A DNA stretch of 64,000 nucleotides from Nocardia macrotermitis (GTDB lineage: Bacteria; Actinomycetota; Actinomycetes; Mycobacteriales; Mycobacteriaceae): positions 296,633 through 360,632 of the forward strand of contig NZ_WEGK01000009.1 in the NCBI RefSeq assembly GCF_009604405.1. Reading direction: 5' to 3'. Shown here piece after piece: positions 1 to 7,977 of the stretch. How positions within the stretch are numbered: the first letter of the stretch is position 1; every line of letters begins with the position of its first letter. The translations under genes and the position numbers were made by a program. A model generated the notes under the pieces. The model saw only the letters and a program-made list of their open reading frames with translations, searched no databases and was not told the origin of the DNA.

Positions 1-1
1 G

Positions 2-556
2 GTGCGTTTCGGCCAGTGGTCCAGCCTGCACCCCACCACCGCGACGACCACCCTGCGCGCCCGCCGCGAACTCGGTTCCCGCGCCCGCAAATCCCTCGGC
101 GCGATCGCCTCGGCCGCGGGCGGCCGCGCGGGTATGCCGGTCCGCAACGCCGCCGCCGGCGCCCTGATGTTCTCCCCGAAGGTGCTCACCCTGCGCGACG
201 CGGAATACCTCGCCGACACCGTGATCAGCACCTCCGAACGCGGACCCGCCTATCGCGCGGCGGTTTTCGCCCCCCTGTCCACCTACACCGCGGTCTTCCA
301 CCGCCTGCACGACCTGTTCTCCGAATACCGCGAACGCAACGAGTGCTTCACCGTCATCTCGGCCCTCACCTACGGCGTCCGCTCCCCCTACCTGCACGAC
401 CGCACCGGCGAAGACCACGGCTTCATCAGCTTCACCTGCCGCCTCCGCCCCGCCAGCGCCTTCACCGGCCGCACCGACGCCCTCCGCGAAATCACGCACG
501 CCATCGACGACATCTGCCGCTCCGAACGAGCCCACCGCTACGCCGCCGCCGAATAA
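2..556 (+). CDS. Unidentified protein, C-terminal part (cut by window edge)
   Basis: The frame is open from the first bases of the window to a TAA at 554-556, so the true start may lie upstream and at least 184 residues are visible. I do not recognise the family. The first part is basic and alanine/arginine-rich. The second half looks like a folded soluble domain, with an aromatic stretch around residues 90-150. No signal peptide or membrane segment is visible in this portion. It converges on ctaF, and a strong hairpin at 600-624 separates the two. A flavin-oxidase C-terminus is conceivable but I have no motif to support it. Confidence 0.6.
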   Translation: MRFGQWSSLHPTTATTTLRARRELGSRARKSLGAIASAAGGRAGMPVRNAAAGALMFSPKVLTLRDAEYLADTVISTSERGPAYRAAVFAPLSTYTAVFHRLHDLFSEYRERNECFTVISALTYGVRSPYLHDRTGEDHGFISFTCRLRPASAFTGRTDALREITHAIDDICRSERAHRYAAAE

Positions 557-599
557 CCCCGGATCCGTCGGCTCTCCGGACCACCCCACACAACGACAA

Positions 600-624
600 C
601 GCCCCGGCCGAAACGGCCGGGGCG
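600..624. terminator. Bidirectional intrinsic terminator
   Basis: Two perfect 11-bp arms, CGCCCCGGCCG at 600-610 and its complement at 614-624, enclose an AAA loop. The hairpin lies between convergent genes, 44 bp after the upstream stop and 17 bp before the ctaF stop, so it can end transcription from both sides. There is only a short T-rich tail. Confidence 0.85.
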
Positions 625-641
625 TTGATTCATGTTGGGGC

Positions 642-1058
642 TCAGTGCTTCTCGGGGCCGATGTGGTACTCGAAGACGAGGCCCGCGGCGGCGGTGAGGA
701 CGCAGATGACGCCGATGGCGATCAGCCAGAGTTGGAAGAACGCGAAGCCGATCGCGGTGATGGCGGCGGCGCCGGCCAGGCTGACGGGCCAGAAGCTACC
801 GGGCGAGAAGAAGCCCAGATCGCCTGCGCCGTCCACGATCTCGGCCTCCTCGTAGTCCTCGGGACGCAGGTCCAGACGACGGGCGACGAAGCGGAAATAG
901 GTGCCCACGATCAGGGTCAGGCCCGCGGTCAGCACGATCGCGGTGGTGCCTGCCCATTCCACACCGGTCTCGGACTGCCCGGTGAAGAAGGCGTAGACGA
1001 CGGCCACGATGATGAAGAACACCGTGAGCAGCTCGAAGATGCGTGCTTCGACCTTCAT
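642..1058 (-). CDS. ctaF: Cytochrome c oxidase subunit 4, actinobacterial type
   Basis: This 138-residue membrane protein is the small accessory subunit of the actinobacterial aa3 oxidase, which forms a supercomplex with the bcc complex in the cytoplasmic membrane. Hydrophobic segments lie near residues 7-25, 38-56 and 92-130, and the central loop has the acidic EDYEEAEIVDGAGDLGFFSP signature of the CtaF family. It lies 13 bp downstream of ctaC on the same strand, the usual ctaC-ctaF operon order, with a GAGGA ribosome site just after the ctaC stop. The length matches mycobacterial CtaF. Function is inferred from family and context, which agree fully. Confidence 0.95.
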   Translation of the reverse strand: MKVEARIFELLTVFFIIVAVVYAFFTGQSETGVEWAGTTAIVLTAGLTLIVGTYFRFVARRLDLRPEDYEEAEIVDGAGDLGFFSPGSFWPVSLAGAAAITAIGFAFFQLWLIAIGVICVLTAAAGLVFEYHIGPEKH

Positions 1059-1071
1059 ATCAGTTCAGTCC

Positions 1072-2172
1072 TCAGTTGCTCTGCTGGGCCTCGGACGCCG
1101 AACGCAGGGTGCGGTCGGTGTTGAACGGGTGCGTGGACACCGCCACCGGCGACTCACCGATGCTCGCCAGCGCCTCGGCGTTGGTCTTGCCTGCCTTGCG
1201 GGCAGCCATGTACTGGTCGAACTTCTCCGGCGACACCGCGCGGACCTCGAAGTTCATCATCGAGTGGAACGTGCCGCACATCTCCGCGCAGCGGCCGACG
1301 AACGCGCCTTCCTTCTCGATCTTCGAGATCTGGAAGATGTTGTCGGAGTGGTTCTCCTTCGGATCCGGCATCACGTCGCGCTTGAACAGGAACTCAGGCA
1401 CCCAGAAGGAGTGGATGACGTCGGCGGAGGCGAGCTGGAACTCGATGACCCGGTTGGTCGGCAGCACCAGGACCGGGATCTCGGTGCTGGAACCGACGGT
1501 CTCGACCTTGTCGTAGTGCAGGTAGGTGATGTCGTTCTCGGGCAGGCCGTGGTCCGGACCCGGCTGGGCGTGCCCGTCCTTGCGACGCTCCTTGTACTCG
1601 TCGAGGATCTGCTGATCCAGGCCCTGACGGGTGTGGTCGACACCGTCGTACACCTGGCCGTTCTCGTCGACCTTCTGGTAACCGAACTTCCAGTTCCACT
1701 GGAACGCGGTCACATCCACGACCACGTTCGGATTGGACACCTTGTCGTGCACGTAGTTCTGCACGACCACGGTGAAGTAGAACAGCACCGCGATGATCAC
1801 GAACGGAATCGCGGTGTATGTCAGTTCCAGCGGCACGTTGTAGCCGGTCTGGCGGGGGAACTCCGGGGAGTTCGGCTTCTTGCGGTGGAAGGTGACGGTC
1901 CAGAACGTCAGACCCCACACCAGCACACCCATGGCAAGTGCGGCCAGCACCGACCAGGTCCACAGCTCCCGCATCTTGGTCGCCTGTGGGGTGATACCCG
2001 AGGGCCACCCGAACCGCAGCACGGGATTGTCGATCGAGCAGCCGGAAACGGCGATGACAGTGATCCCCAGGGACACCGCCAGCCCGGCCCGCCGAAGCAT
2101 GCGGCCCCGTCCGCGGGAGGTAGCGCCCCCGTCGGGCCGCGCCCCTATCGCTTCGCTCGCCTTGTGCGCCAC
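1072..2172 (-). CDS. ctaC: Cytochrome c oxidase subunit II (lipoprotein)
   Basis: CtaC carries the binuclear CuA centre that receives electrons from cytochrome c and passes them to subunit I. The Cys-x3-Cys-x3-His CuA ligand motif (CAEMCGTFHSM) is near residue 300, with the partner HSFWVPEF strand before it. Two transmembrane helices lie near residues 70-92 and 117-138. An N-terminal signal ends in a VSGC lipobox, so the protein is probably lipidated. A TTG two codons upstream (2178) also opens the frame, but AGGAAGG is 8 nt from the GTG at 2172 and only 2 nt from the TTG, so I chose the GTG. Followed by ctaF. Confidence 0.96.
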   Translation of the reverse strand: MAHKASEAIGARPDGGATSRGRGRMLRRAGLAVSLGITVIAVSGCSIDNPVLRFGWPSGITPQATKMRELWTWSVLAALAMGVLVWGLTFWTVTFHRKKPNSPEFPRQTGYNVPLELTYTAIPFVIIAVLFYFTVVVQNYVHDKVSNPNVVVDVTAFQWNWKFGYQKVDENGQVYDGVDHTRQGLDQQILDEYKERRKDGHAQPGPDHGLPENDITYLHYDKVETVGSSTEIPVLVLPTNRVIEFQLASADVIHSFWVPEFLFKRDVMPDPKENHSDNIFQISKIEKEGAFVGRCAEMCGTFHSMMNFEVRAVSPEKFDQYMAARKAGKTNAEALASIGESPVAVSTHPFNTDRTLRSASEAQQSN

Positions 2173-2284
2173 GCTCAACGCCTTCCTGGTCGTCTATCCG
2201 ACTCGGCACCGCCGGGCGGGCCGGACGGCACATTTTCAGCACGTTCGAAATCTCACCGGCGGACCTCGCAAACGCACAGTCCAC

Positions 2285-2315
2285 CTCGGGAGTTCCCGAG
2301 TACTACGCAGCGTAG
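2285..2315. promoter_or_regulatory. Two adjacent palindromes in the ctaC-asnB divergent region
   Basis: The 450-bp gap between the divergent starts of ctaC (2172) and asnB (2623) contains CTCGGGA-GT-TCCCGAG at 2285-2300 and CTACGC-A-GCGTAG at 2303-2315, both perfect. They lie 113-143 bp upstream of the ctaC start, where an operator or activator site would be expected. I cannot name the binding protein. The rest of the gap shows no convincing gene. Confidence 0.45.
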
Positions 2316-2622
2316 ACCAAACCGGGTACCGCGTTGTGCGCGGGTCGGATTCGACACTCCGGAGATCGGGAGCGGGCTCCGAGGGGGGCGCCACCGGACC
2401 TCCGAGATGCCTGATGGCGATGCCCGATCGACGGCCGCCGCGTGCGCCGGATGCACGCTATGGCACCTCCCCCACAGGATTGCCTGATTCTGCCACCACG
2501 TGGCATGACACCGCGCAGGTCCGTACGGCATACTCGGGCACTACAACTCACGTCGCCGTGTGCTGGGGCCGCTCGTTCGTTCAGGCCCACCCCCCGATCC
2601 CGGAAATGAGGTTCCCCACGCC

Positions 2623-4548
2623 GTGTGTGGCCTGCTCGGATTTCTGACCGCCGATGTGGCGACCGACGAGGTCGTGCACCAGGTGTACGAGGCGCTGCAA
2701 TGTGGACGTCACCGGGGGCCCGACGAGCGCGGGACCTGGCACGACGAGCACATCATCCTGGGTTTCAACCGGCTGTCGATCATCGACATCGAGCATTCGC
2801 ACCAGCCGCTGCGCTGGGGCCCGCCGGAGAGTCCGGAGCGGTACGCGCTCGCGTTCAACGGGGAGATCTACAACTACCTGGAGCTGCGTGAGCAGCTGAC
2901 AGCCGAGCACGACGCGCAGTTCCGCACCGAGGGCGACGGCGAGTCGATCGTCGCGGCGTACCACTTCTGGGGCACCGAGGCGTTCTCGCGGCTGCGCGGC
3001 ATGTTCGCCTTCGCGATCTGGGACACCGAGACCCGGCAGCTGGTCATCGCGCGCGACCGGTTCGGCATCAAGCCGCTGTTCGTCGCGACGGGTCCGGGCG
3101 GCACCGCGTACGCGAGCGAGAAGAAGAGCCTGCTCGAACTGCTGGGGCCGCTGGGGCTGTCGCGGACGATCGATGTGCGGGCGGTCGAGCACTACACGGT
3201 GTTGCAGTACGTGCCCGAGCCCGAGACCCTGCACGCGGATGTGCGGCGTCTCGAATCCGGTTGTTACGCAACGCTGACGCCGGGCGAGCAGCCGAAGATC
3301 ACCCGGTACTTCGAGCCCAGGTTCCGGGTGCGCCCGTTCGCGGCCAACAGCGCCGAGCAGCGGTATCGCGAAATCGCCGACGTACTGCGGGATTCGGTCG
3401 CCAAGCACATGCGCGCGGACGTGACGGTCGGCGCGTTCCTGTCCGGCGGTATCGATTCCACCGCGACCGCGGCGCTGGCGATCCAGCACAATCCGAACCT
3501 GCTGACCTTCACCTCGGCCTTCGAACGCGAGGGTTACTCCGAGGCCGACGTGGCCGCCGAGACCGCCGAAGCGATCGGCGCGAAGCATTTCATCCGGATG
3601 GTGAGCCCGGAGGAGTACGCCGCCGCGATCCCCGAAATCGTCTGGTACCTGGACGATCCCGTCGCCGACCCGGCGCTGGTGCCGCTGTACTTCGTGGCCA
3701 AGGAGGCGCGCAAGCACGTCAAGGTGGTGCTCTCGGGCGAGGGCGCGGACGAGTTGTTCGGCGGATACACGATCTACCGGGAACCGTTGTCGCTGAAGCC
3801 TTTCGAGTATCTGCCGCGGGGCGCGCGCAAGCTGCTGGGCAAGCTGTCGGACCGGATTCCCGAGGGCACCCGGGGCAAGAGCCTGCTGCATCGCGGATCG
3901 CTGCCCCTCGAGGAGCGCTACTACGGCAACGCACGCAGTTTCAGCGACGCCCAATTGCGTTCGGTACTGCGCGATTTCCGGCCCGAGTGGACCCACCAGG
4001 ACGTCACCGCGCCGATCTACGCCCGCTCGCGCGGCTGGGATCCGGTGGCGCGCATGCAGCATCTGGACCTGTTCACCTGGTTGCGCGGGGACATCCTGGT
4101 CAAGGCCGACAAGATGACCATGGCCAACTCCCTCGAACTGCGGGTCCCGTTCCTGGACCCCGAGGTGTTCGCGATCGCCGAACAGCTGCCGTACGAGCAG
4201 AAGATCACCCCCGAGACCACCAAGTACGCGCTGCGCCGGGCACTCGAGGAGATCGTCCCGCCACACGTGCTGCACCGCCCCAAGCTGGGTTTCCCGGTGC
4301 CACTGCGGCATTGGCTGCGCGGCCCGGAACTGTACGACTGGGCCGCCGGGCAGATCGCCGAATCACAGACCGACCACCTGCTGAACAAGGCCGCGATCAC
4401 CGCCATGCTCGAGGCACACCGCACCGGCACGGTCGACCACAGCCGCCGACTGTGGACGGTACTGGTGTTCATGGTCTGGCACGGCATCTTCGTCGAGGAC
4501 CGCATCAAACCCGCCATCGAGGAACCCACCTACCCGGTCCGCCTGTAA
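2623..4548 (+). CDS. asnB: Glutamine-hydrolysing asparagine synthetase
   Basis: AsnB makes asparagine from aspartate, ATP and glutamine. The chosen start is GTG 2623, because the next codon is Cys (TGTGG at 2626), the catalytic nucleophile of class II glutamine amidotransferases, which must become the N-terminus; the frame is open further upstream but that extension would bury it. Visible motifs are RDRFGIKPLF near residue 150, the PP-loop SGGIDST near 280 that binds ATP, and LSGEGADELFGGY near 380. The 641-residue length is typical. A GAGG sequence sits about 11 nt before the start. In M. tuberculosis the homologue also neighbours ctaC; actinomycetes often link AsnB to amidation of cell-wall peptides. 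Confidence 0.95.
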   Translation: MCGLLGFLTADVATDEVVHQVYEALQCGRHRGPDERGTWHDEHIILGFNRLSIIDIEHSHQPLRWGPPESPERYALAFNGEIYNYLELREQLTAEHDAQFRTEGDGESIVAAYHFWGTEAFSRLRGMFAFAIWDTETRQLVIARDRFGIKPLFVATGPGGTAYASEKKSLLELLGPLGLSRTIDVRAVEHYTVLQYVPEPETLHADVRRLESGCYATLTPGEQPKITRYFEPRFRVRPFAANSAEQRYREIADVLRDSVAKHMRADVTVGAFLSGGIDSTATAALAIQHNPNLLTFTSAFEREGYSEADVAAETAEAIGAKHFIRMVSPEEYAAAIPEIVWYLDDPVADPALVPLYFVAKEARKHVKVVLSGEGADELFGGYTIYREPLSLKPFEYLPRGARKLLGKLSDRIPEGTRGKSLLHRGSLPLEERYYGNARSFSDAQLRSVLRDFRPEWTHQDVTAPIYARSRGWDPVARMQHLDLFTWLRGDILVKADKMTMANSLELRVPFLDPEVFAIAEQLPYEQKITPETTKYALRRALEEIVPPHVLHRPKLGFPVPLRHWLRGPELYDWAAGQIAESQTDHLLNKAAITAMLEAHRTGTVDHSRRLWTVLVFMVWHGIFVEDRIKPAIEEPTYPVRL

Positions 4549-4580
4549 CGGTCGCCGTTCCGTCGGCCGACCACACAACA

Positions 4581-4586
4581 TACCCT
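4581..4586 (+). promoter_or_regulatory. -10 element, probable leaderless promoter
   Basis: TACCCT ends 7 nt before the ATG at 4594 and no Shine-Dalgarno sequence is present, so transcription would start at or next to the start codon. Confidence 0.5.
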
Positions 4587-4593
4587 GATCGGC

Positions 4594-4842
4594 ATGCACA
4601 TCAGGGGGATCGAATTCACTCCCGACGAGGCCGACCCGCAGCGGGTGACGCTGACCCGAGGGCTGTCGGGCGAGGCTTCCAGGGTCGAGATCAGCTATCG
4701 GATCGAGGGCGGGCTCACCGGCAGCCGGGTGGTGCAACGCTCGGCGGCCACGTTCGCGCACCTGCGGAGCGGGCCGACGCTGTTGTTCGCGGACGGCTTC
4801 ATGCCGCACCCGCTGCCGGGGAGAATTTCCGATGCCCCGTGA
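4594..4842 (+). CDS. Small protein of unknown function
   Basis: An 82-residue soluble protein that I do not recognise. It is rich in charged residues and beta-strand-like patterns (VTLTRGL, VEISYRI) and has no signal peptide, membrane segment or cysteine. Support for a real gene comes from its position, alone between asnB and a phosphoesterase on the same strand, and from a TACCCT hexamer 7 nt before the ATG, the leaderless pattern seen at many genes here. It ends about 100 bp before the phosphoesterase start. Codon composition is like its neighbours. Confidence 0.55.
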   Translation: MHIRGIEFTPDEADPQRVTLTRGLSGEASRVEISYRIEGGLTGSRVVQRSAATFAHLRSGPTLLFADGFMPHPLPGRISDAP

Positions 4843-4939
4843 ACATCCGCGGGACACGGACTGCACCCGCGCCCACCGGTTCACCTGGTATTCGCCGCGC
4901 CGTAGCCGCAGCAGCACCGAATCAGGGTTAGCTGGATTC

Positions 4940-6583
4940 ATGGCGGAGGATCAGGGTTCCAGCGGCGACACCGGATCCGGGGCCGTCGAGGAGACGGCAT
5001 CGGCTCGCGGTGTGAGTCGGCGGTGGCTGTTCGGCGCGTCGGCGGGGGCCGCGGTCGCCGGACTCGCGGTCGGGGCGGGCGGGGCCACCGCATTGCGCGG
5101 CGACGGCGAGAGCCGGGCCGCCGAATTCTGGCCGCGCTCACCGGATCTGGTGATGAGCGCGGACAGCACTGCCGCGCCGCATGTTTCGGGTCTGCATCTG
5201 CAATACGGGGCCGATGCGGCGCACGAGGCGGTGATCTCCTGGTACACAACCGCTTCGGTGCGTAATCCGATGGTGCGTTACGGCACGGCCGCGGCCGGAT
5301 TCGGGACGACGACGCAGGCACAGACCCGCACCTATCGGGACAGCAAGTCCGGTGTGGAGATCACCGCCCATCATGCGCGACTGACCGGGCTGACCCCCGA
5401 TACCGACTACGTCTACGCCGCCGGGCACGACGGCGCGCCGCCGGAACTGGGCACCCTGCGGACCGCGCCGAGCGGGCGAGCGGCGTTCCGGTTCACCAGC
5501 TTCGGTGATCAGGGCACGCCGACGCTGGGCAAACTCACCAACGGCGCGTACGTCAACGACAATCTCGGCTCGCCGTTCGCCGGGGACGTCACCGCCGGAA
5601 TCGAGCGCGTGGCACCGCTGTTCAACCTCGTCAACGGCGATCTGTGCTACGCGAACCTGGCCACCGACCGCATCCGCACCTGGAACGACTGGTGGGCCAA
5701 CAACTCTCGCTCGGCGCGTTATCGGCCGTGGATGCCCGCGCCCGGCAATCACGAGAACGAACTCGGCAACGGGCCGATCGGGTATCAGGCGTTCCAGACC
5801 TACTTCACCGTGCCCGATTCGGGCAGCGAGGAACTCGCCCGGGGGCTGTGGTACTCGTTCACCGTCGGCGGCGTGCGCGTCATCGCGCTGGCCAACGACG
5901 ACATCTGCTATCAGGACGCAGGCAGCAGTTATGTGCGCGGCTATTCCGGCGGCGCCCAGAAGCGTTGGCTGGAAAGCGAATTGACCAAGGCGCGCGCGGA
6001 TCGCGGGATCGACTGGGTGGTGGTGTTCATGCACCAGACCGCGATCTCCTCGGCCGACAAATTCAACGGCGCCGATCTGGGGATCCGGCAGGAATGGCTG
6101 CCGCTGTTCGACAAGTACCAGGTCGATCTGGTGCTGGCCGGACACGAACACCATTACGAGCGTTCACATCCCGTGCGCGGGGTGCTGGGCACCGACACCC
6201 TCACCCCGAAACCGGCGGACACCCGCACCGATCTCATCGATACCACCAAGGGCACGGTCCACCTGGTGATCGGCGGCGGCGGCACCTCGGCGCCGTCCAA
6301 CGCCCTGTTCTTCCCCGACGAGCAGTGCCGCGTGGTCACCACGGTCGGCGCGACGGACTCCGGCACCGGTAAGAAAACCCCCGTCTACGTGCAGGAACAA
6401 GCCCCCTGGTCGGCCTTCAAGGATTCCGAGCACCCCTACGGTTTCTGCGCCTTCGACGTCGACCCCGGCACCCCCGGCGGCAACACCACCATCAAGGCCA
6501 CCTACTACGCCCTCACCGGCCCCACCAACACTCTGAAGGTCGTCGACCACTTCACCCTCACCCGCCCCCGCTCCGACCGCTGA
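4940..6583 (+). CDS. Tat-exported purple acid phosphatase-like metallophosphoesterase
   Basis: A 547-residue secreted hydrolase likely to cleave phosphate mono- or diesters outside the membrane. The N-terminus has a twin-arginine signal (SRRWLFGASAG followed by a hydrophobic stretch, about residues 24-52), suggesting folded export with metals bound. An Fn3-like purple-acid-phosphatase N-domain (about 75-170) precedes the catalytic domain, whose metal ligands are visible: FGDQG near 190, NGDLCY near 233, PGNHE near 272, FMHQT near 364 and GHEHHYERS near 400. The ATG at 4940 fits the signal peptide; an upstream extension of 36 codons is open but has no signal features. The exact substrate is not deducible. 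Confidence 0.9.
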   Translation: MAEDQGSSGDTGSGAVEETASARGVSRRWLFGASAGAAVAGLAVGAGGATALRGDGESRAAEFWPRSPDLVMSADSTAAPHVSGLHLQYGADAAHEAVISWYTTASVRNPMVRYGTAAAGFGTTTQAQTRTYRDSKSGVEITAHHARLTGLTPDTDYVYAAGHDGAPPELGTLRTAPSGRAAFRFTSFGDQGTPTLGKLTNGAYVNDNLGSPFAGDVTAGIERVAPLFNLVNGDLCYANLATDRIRTWNDWWANNSRSARYRPWMPAPGNHENELGNGPIGYQAFQTYFTVPDSGSEELARGLWYSFTVGGVRVIALANDDICYQDAGSSYVRGYSGGAQKRWLESELTKARADRGIDWVVVFMHQTAISSADKFNGADLGIRQEWLPLFDKYQVDLVLAGHEHHYERSHPVRGVLGTDTLTPKPADTRTDLIDTTKGTVHLVIGGGGTSAPSNALFFPDEQCRVVTTVGATDSGTGKKTPVYVQEQAPWSAFKDSEHPYGFCAFDVDPGTPGGNTTIKATYYALTGPTNTLKVVDHFTLTRPRSDR

Positions 6584-6605
6584 GCCCCGTCACCGAACCT
6601 GCTTG

Positions 6606-7358
6606 TCAGCGAACGACAAACGCTGCGACGACCAAGGTCAGCGTGGTGCTCAACTCGAGGGCGGCGCCGAGGATATCGCCGTTCAGTCCGCCGAAACGGG
6701 TGACGCAGTGCCGCACCAGGATTCCGGCCGCGATGAGACCGATCGCGGCCGCGAGGATGCCGAGCCACCAGCGGCCGGGAACGGCGAAAAACCCTGCGGC
6801 GAGGGCGATCACGGCCCACGGCACGGCAACCCGGGGTGACTGTGTCCCGGCGACCAGCGCCCCGAAACCCGATCCGGGCGCGGGTTCGTAGCCGCGGCGA
6901 CAGGCCAACACCACCGCGACCCGCCCGGTCGCGACCGCCGCCCCGATGGCGACCCACCGCCCCGATCCGGCCAGCGACGCACACGAGAACGCTTGCAGCC
7001 CAATGGCGAAGATCATCGCGGCAACACCGAACGGCCCCGCCCCGCCACTCTTCATGATCTCCCGGGCACGCTCGGGCGGACCGTAGCTACCGAGCCCGTC
7101 GAAGGTGTCGGCGAGCCCGTCCAGGTGCATCCCGCGCGTGATCAACGCCAGCGCCCCCACCACGATCAACCCGGCCACCGCGAAACTCGCTCCCGCAACA
7201 CCCAATACCCACATCAGCCCCGCCGCCGCGGCCCCCAACACGATCCCCACCACCGGAGCCATCGCGATCGCCCGAGCCGCCACTGCCCGATCCACCTCGT
7301 CCGGCCCCGCCACCGGCAGCACAGTCAACCACGAGAACGCCAGCCGAATCCCGTTCAC
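6606..7358 (-). CDS. cobS: Adenosylcobinamide-GDP ribazoletransferase (cobalamin synthase)
   Basis: CobS joins adenosylcobinamide-GDP to alpha-ribazole in the cytoplasmic membrane, the last assembly step of cobalamin. The 250-residue protein has about six hydrophobic helices and the family signature TRGMHLDGLADTFDGLG near residues 86-102, plus GPFGVAAM near 122. Start codons TTG 7364 and GTG 7358 are both possible and neither has a clear ribosome site; I use the GTG, two codons in. It lies downstream of the cobU-cobT fusion, separated by the 60-bp repeat region, and all three frames run the same way. Confidence 0.93.
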   Translation of the reverse strand: MNGIRLAFSWLTVLPVAGPDEVDRAVAARAIAMAPVVGIVLGAAAAGLMWVLGVAGASFAVAGLIVVGALALITRGMHLDGLADTFDGLGSYGPPERAREIMKSGGAGPFGVAAMIFAIGLQAFSCASLAGSGRWVAIGAAVATGRVAVVLACRRGYEPAPGSGFGALVAGTQSPRVAVPWAVIALAAGFFAVPGRWWLGILAAAIGLIAAGILVRHCVTRFGGLNGDILGAALELSTTLTLVVAAFVVR

Positions 7359-7365
7359 CCGCAAC

Positions 7366-7971
7366 TCACCTCACCCTGTCCGTGGTCGCCACATCCCGTC
7401 GAATCTCCGGCGAGCCATACCGCCTCGCCAAATCATCTCCAACACAGCACGACCCACCGGCAGGCCATATCGCCTCGCCAGATTCAGCCGAATCGTCGCC
7501 AACACAACATGATCCACCGGCAAAGCCATACCGCCCAGCGGGATCCAGCCGAATCGCCTCCAACACAGCACGACCCACCCGTAGGCCATACCGCCTCGCC
7601 CGATCCAGCCGAATCCTCGCCAACACAGCACGGCCCACCGGCAAGCCACGCCGCCCAGCCAGATCCAGCCGAATCGCCTCCAACACAGCACGACCCACCC
7701 GTAGGCCATACCGCCTCGCCCGATCCAGCCGAATCGTCGCCAACACAGCACGGCCCACCGGCAAGCCACGCCGCCCAGCCAGATCCAGCCGAATCATCTC
7801 GAGCGCAGCACGATCCACCGGAGCATCGACCGCACCGTCCGGCCACGGGCTACCCGCGCTGCTGTCCGATCGGCCCCGCAGTGGATCGAACCGACTGTGC
7901 GGCAACTCGACCGATCGCCGTATCAGCGGACGGCACATGTGGTCGGGGCGCAACGCGCGGGGGCGGGACAT
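7366..7971 (-). CDS. Repeat protein frame filling the cobT-cobS gap
   Basis: An uninterrupted 201-codon frame starts 6 nt after the cobT stop and ends 7 nt before the cobS GTG, so it fills the gap as an operon gene would. Its middle consists of alternating 20-residue units such as VGRAVLEAIRLDLAGRRGLP and VGRAVLARIRLDRARRYGLR, encoded by the 60-bp DNA repeats. A single extra base in the second unit changes the frame, so the C-terminal two units read as unrelated Cys/Gly-rich sequence. There is no good ribosome site. Other frames are also open, because the repeat has no stops in them. It may be a real repeat protein, a decayed one or non-coding minisatellite DNA. Confidence 0.35.
   Translation of the reverse strand: MSRPRALRPDHMCRPLIRRSVELPHSRFDPLRGRSDSSAGSPWPDGAVDAPVDRAALEMIRLDLAGRRGLPVGRAVLATIRLDRARRYGLRVGRAVLEAIRLDLAGRRGLPVGRAVLARIRLDRARRYGLRVGRAVLEAIRLDPAGRYGFAGGSCCVGDDSAESGEAIWPAGGSCCVGDDLARRYGSPEIRRDVATTDRVR
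7410..7830. repeat. 60-bp tandem repeat array with 120-bp higher-order unit
   Basis: Six full units start at 7440, 7500, 7561, 7621, 7681 and 7741, each beginning CAACACA, with partial units at both ends. All are exactly 60 bp except the second (61 bp). Two variants alternate, A (containing GTAGGCCATACCGCCTCGCC) and B (GCAAGCCACGCCGCCCAGCC). The two last A-B dimers (7561-7680 and 7681-7800) differ at only 3 of 120 bases, which shows a recent 120-bp duplication, while the outer units have drifted. It lies inside the cobalamin gene cluster. Confidence 0.97.
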
Positions 7972-7977
7972 CGTCGC

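Noticed and set aside
2581..4311. 576-codon minus-strand frame opposite asnB
   Set aside because: It is antisense to a complete AsnB with all catalytic motifs and has no recognisable domain.
7410..7830. CRISPR array
   Set aside because: The units are contiguous 60-bp repeats with no unique spacers and no cas genes nearby.
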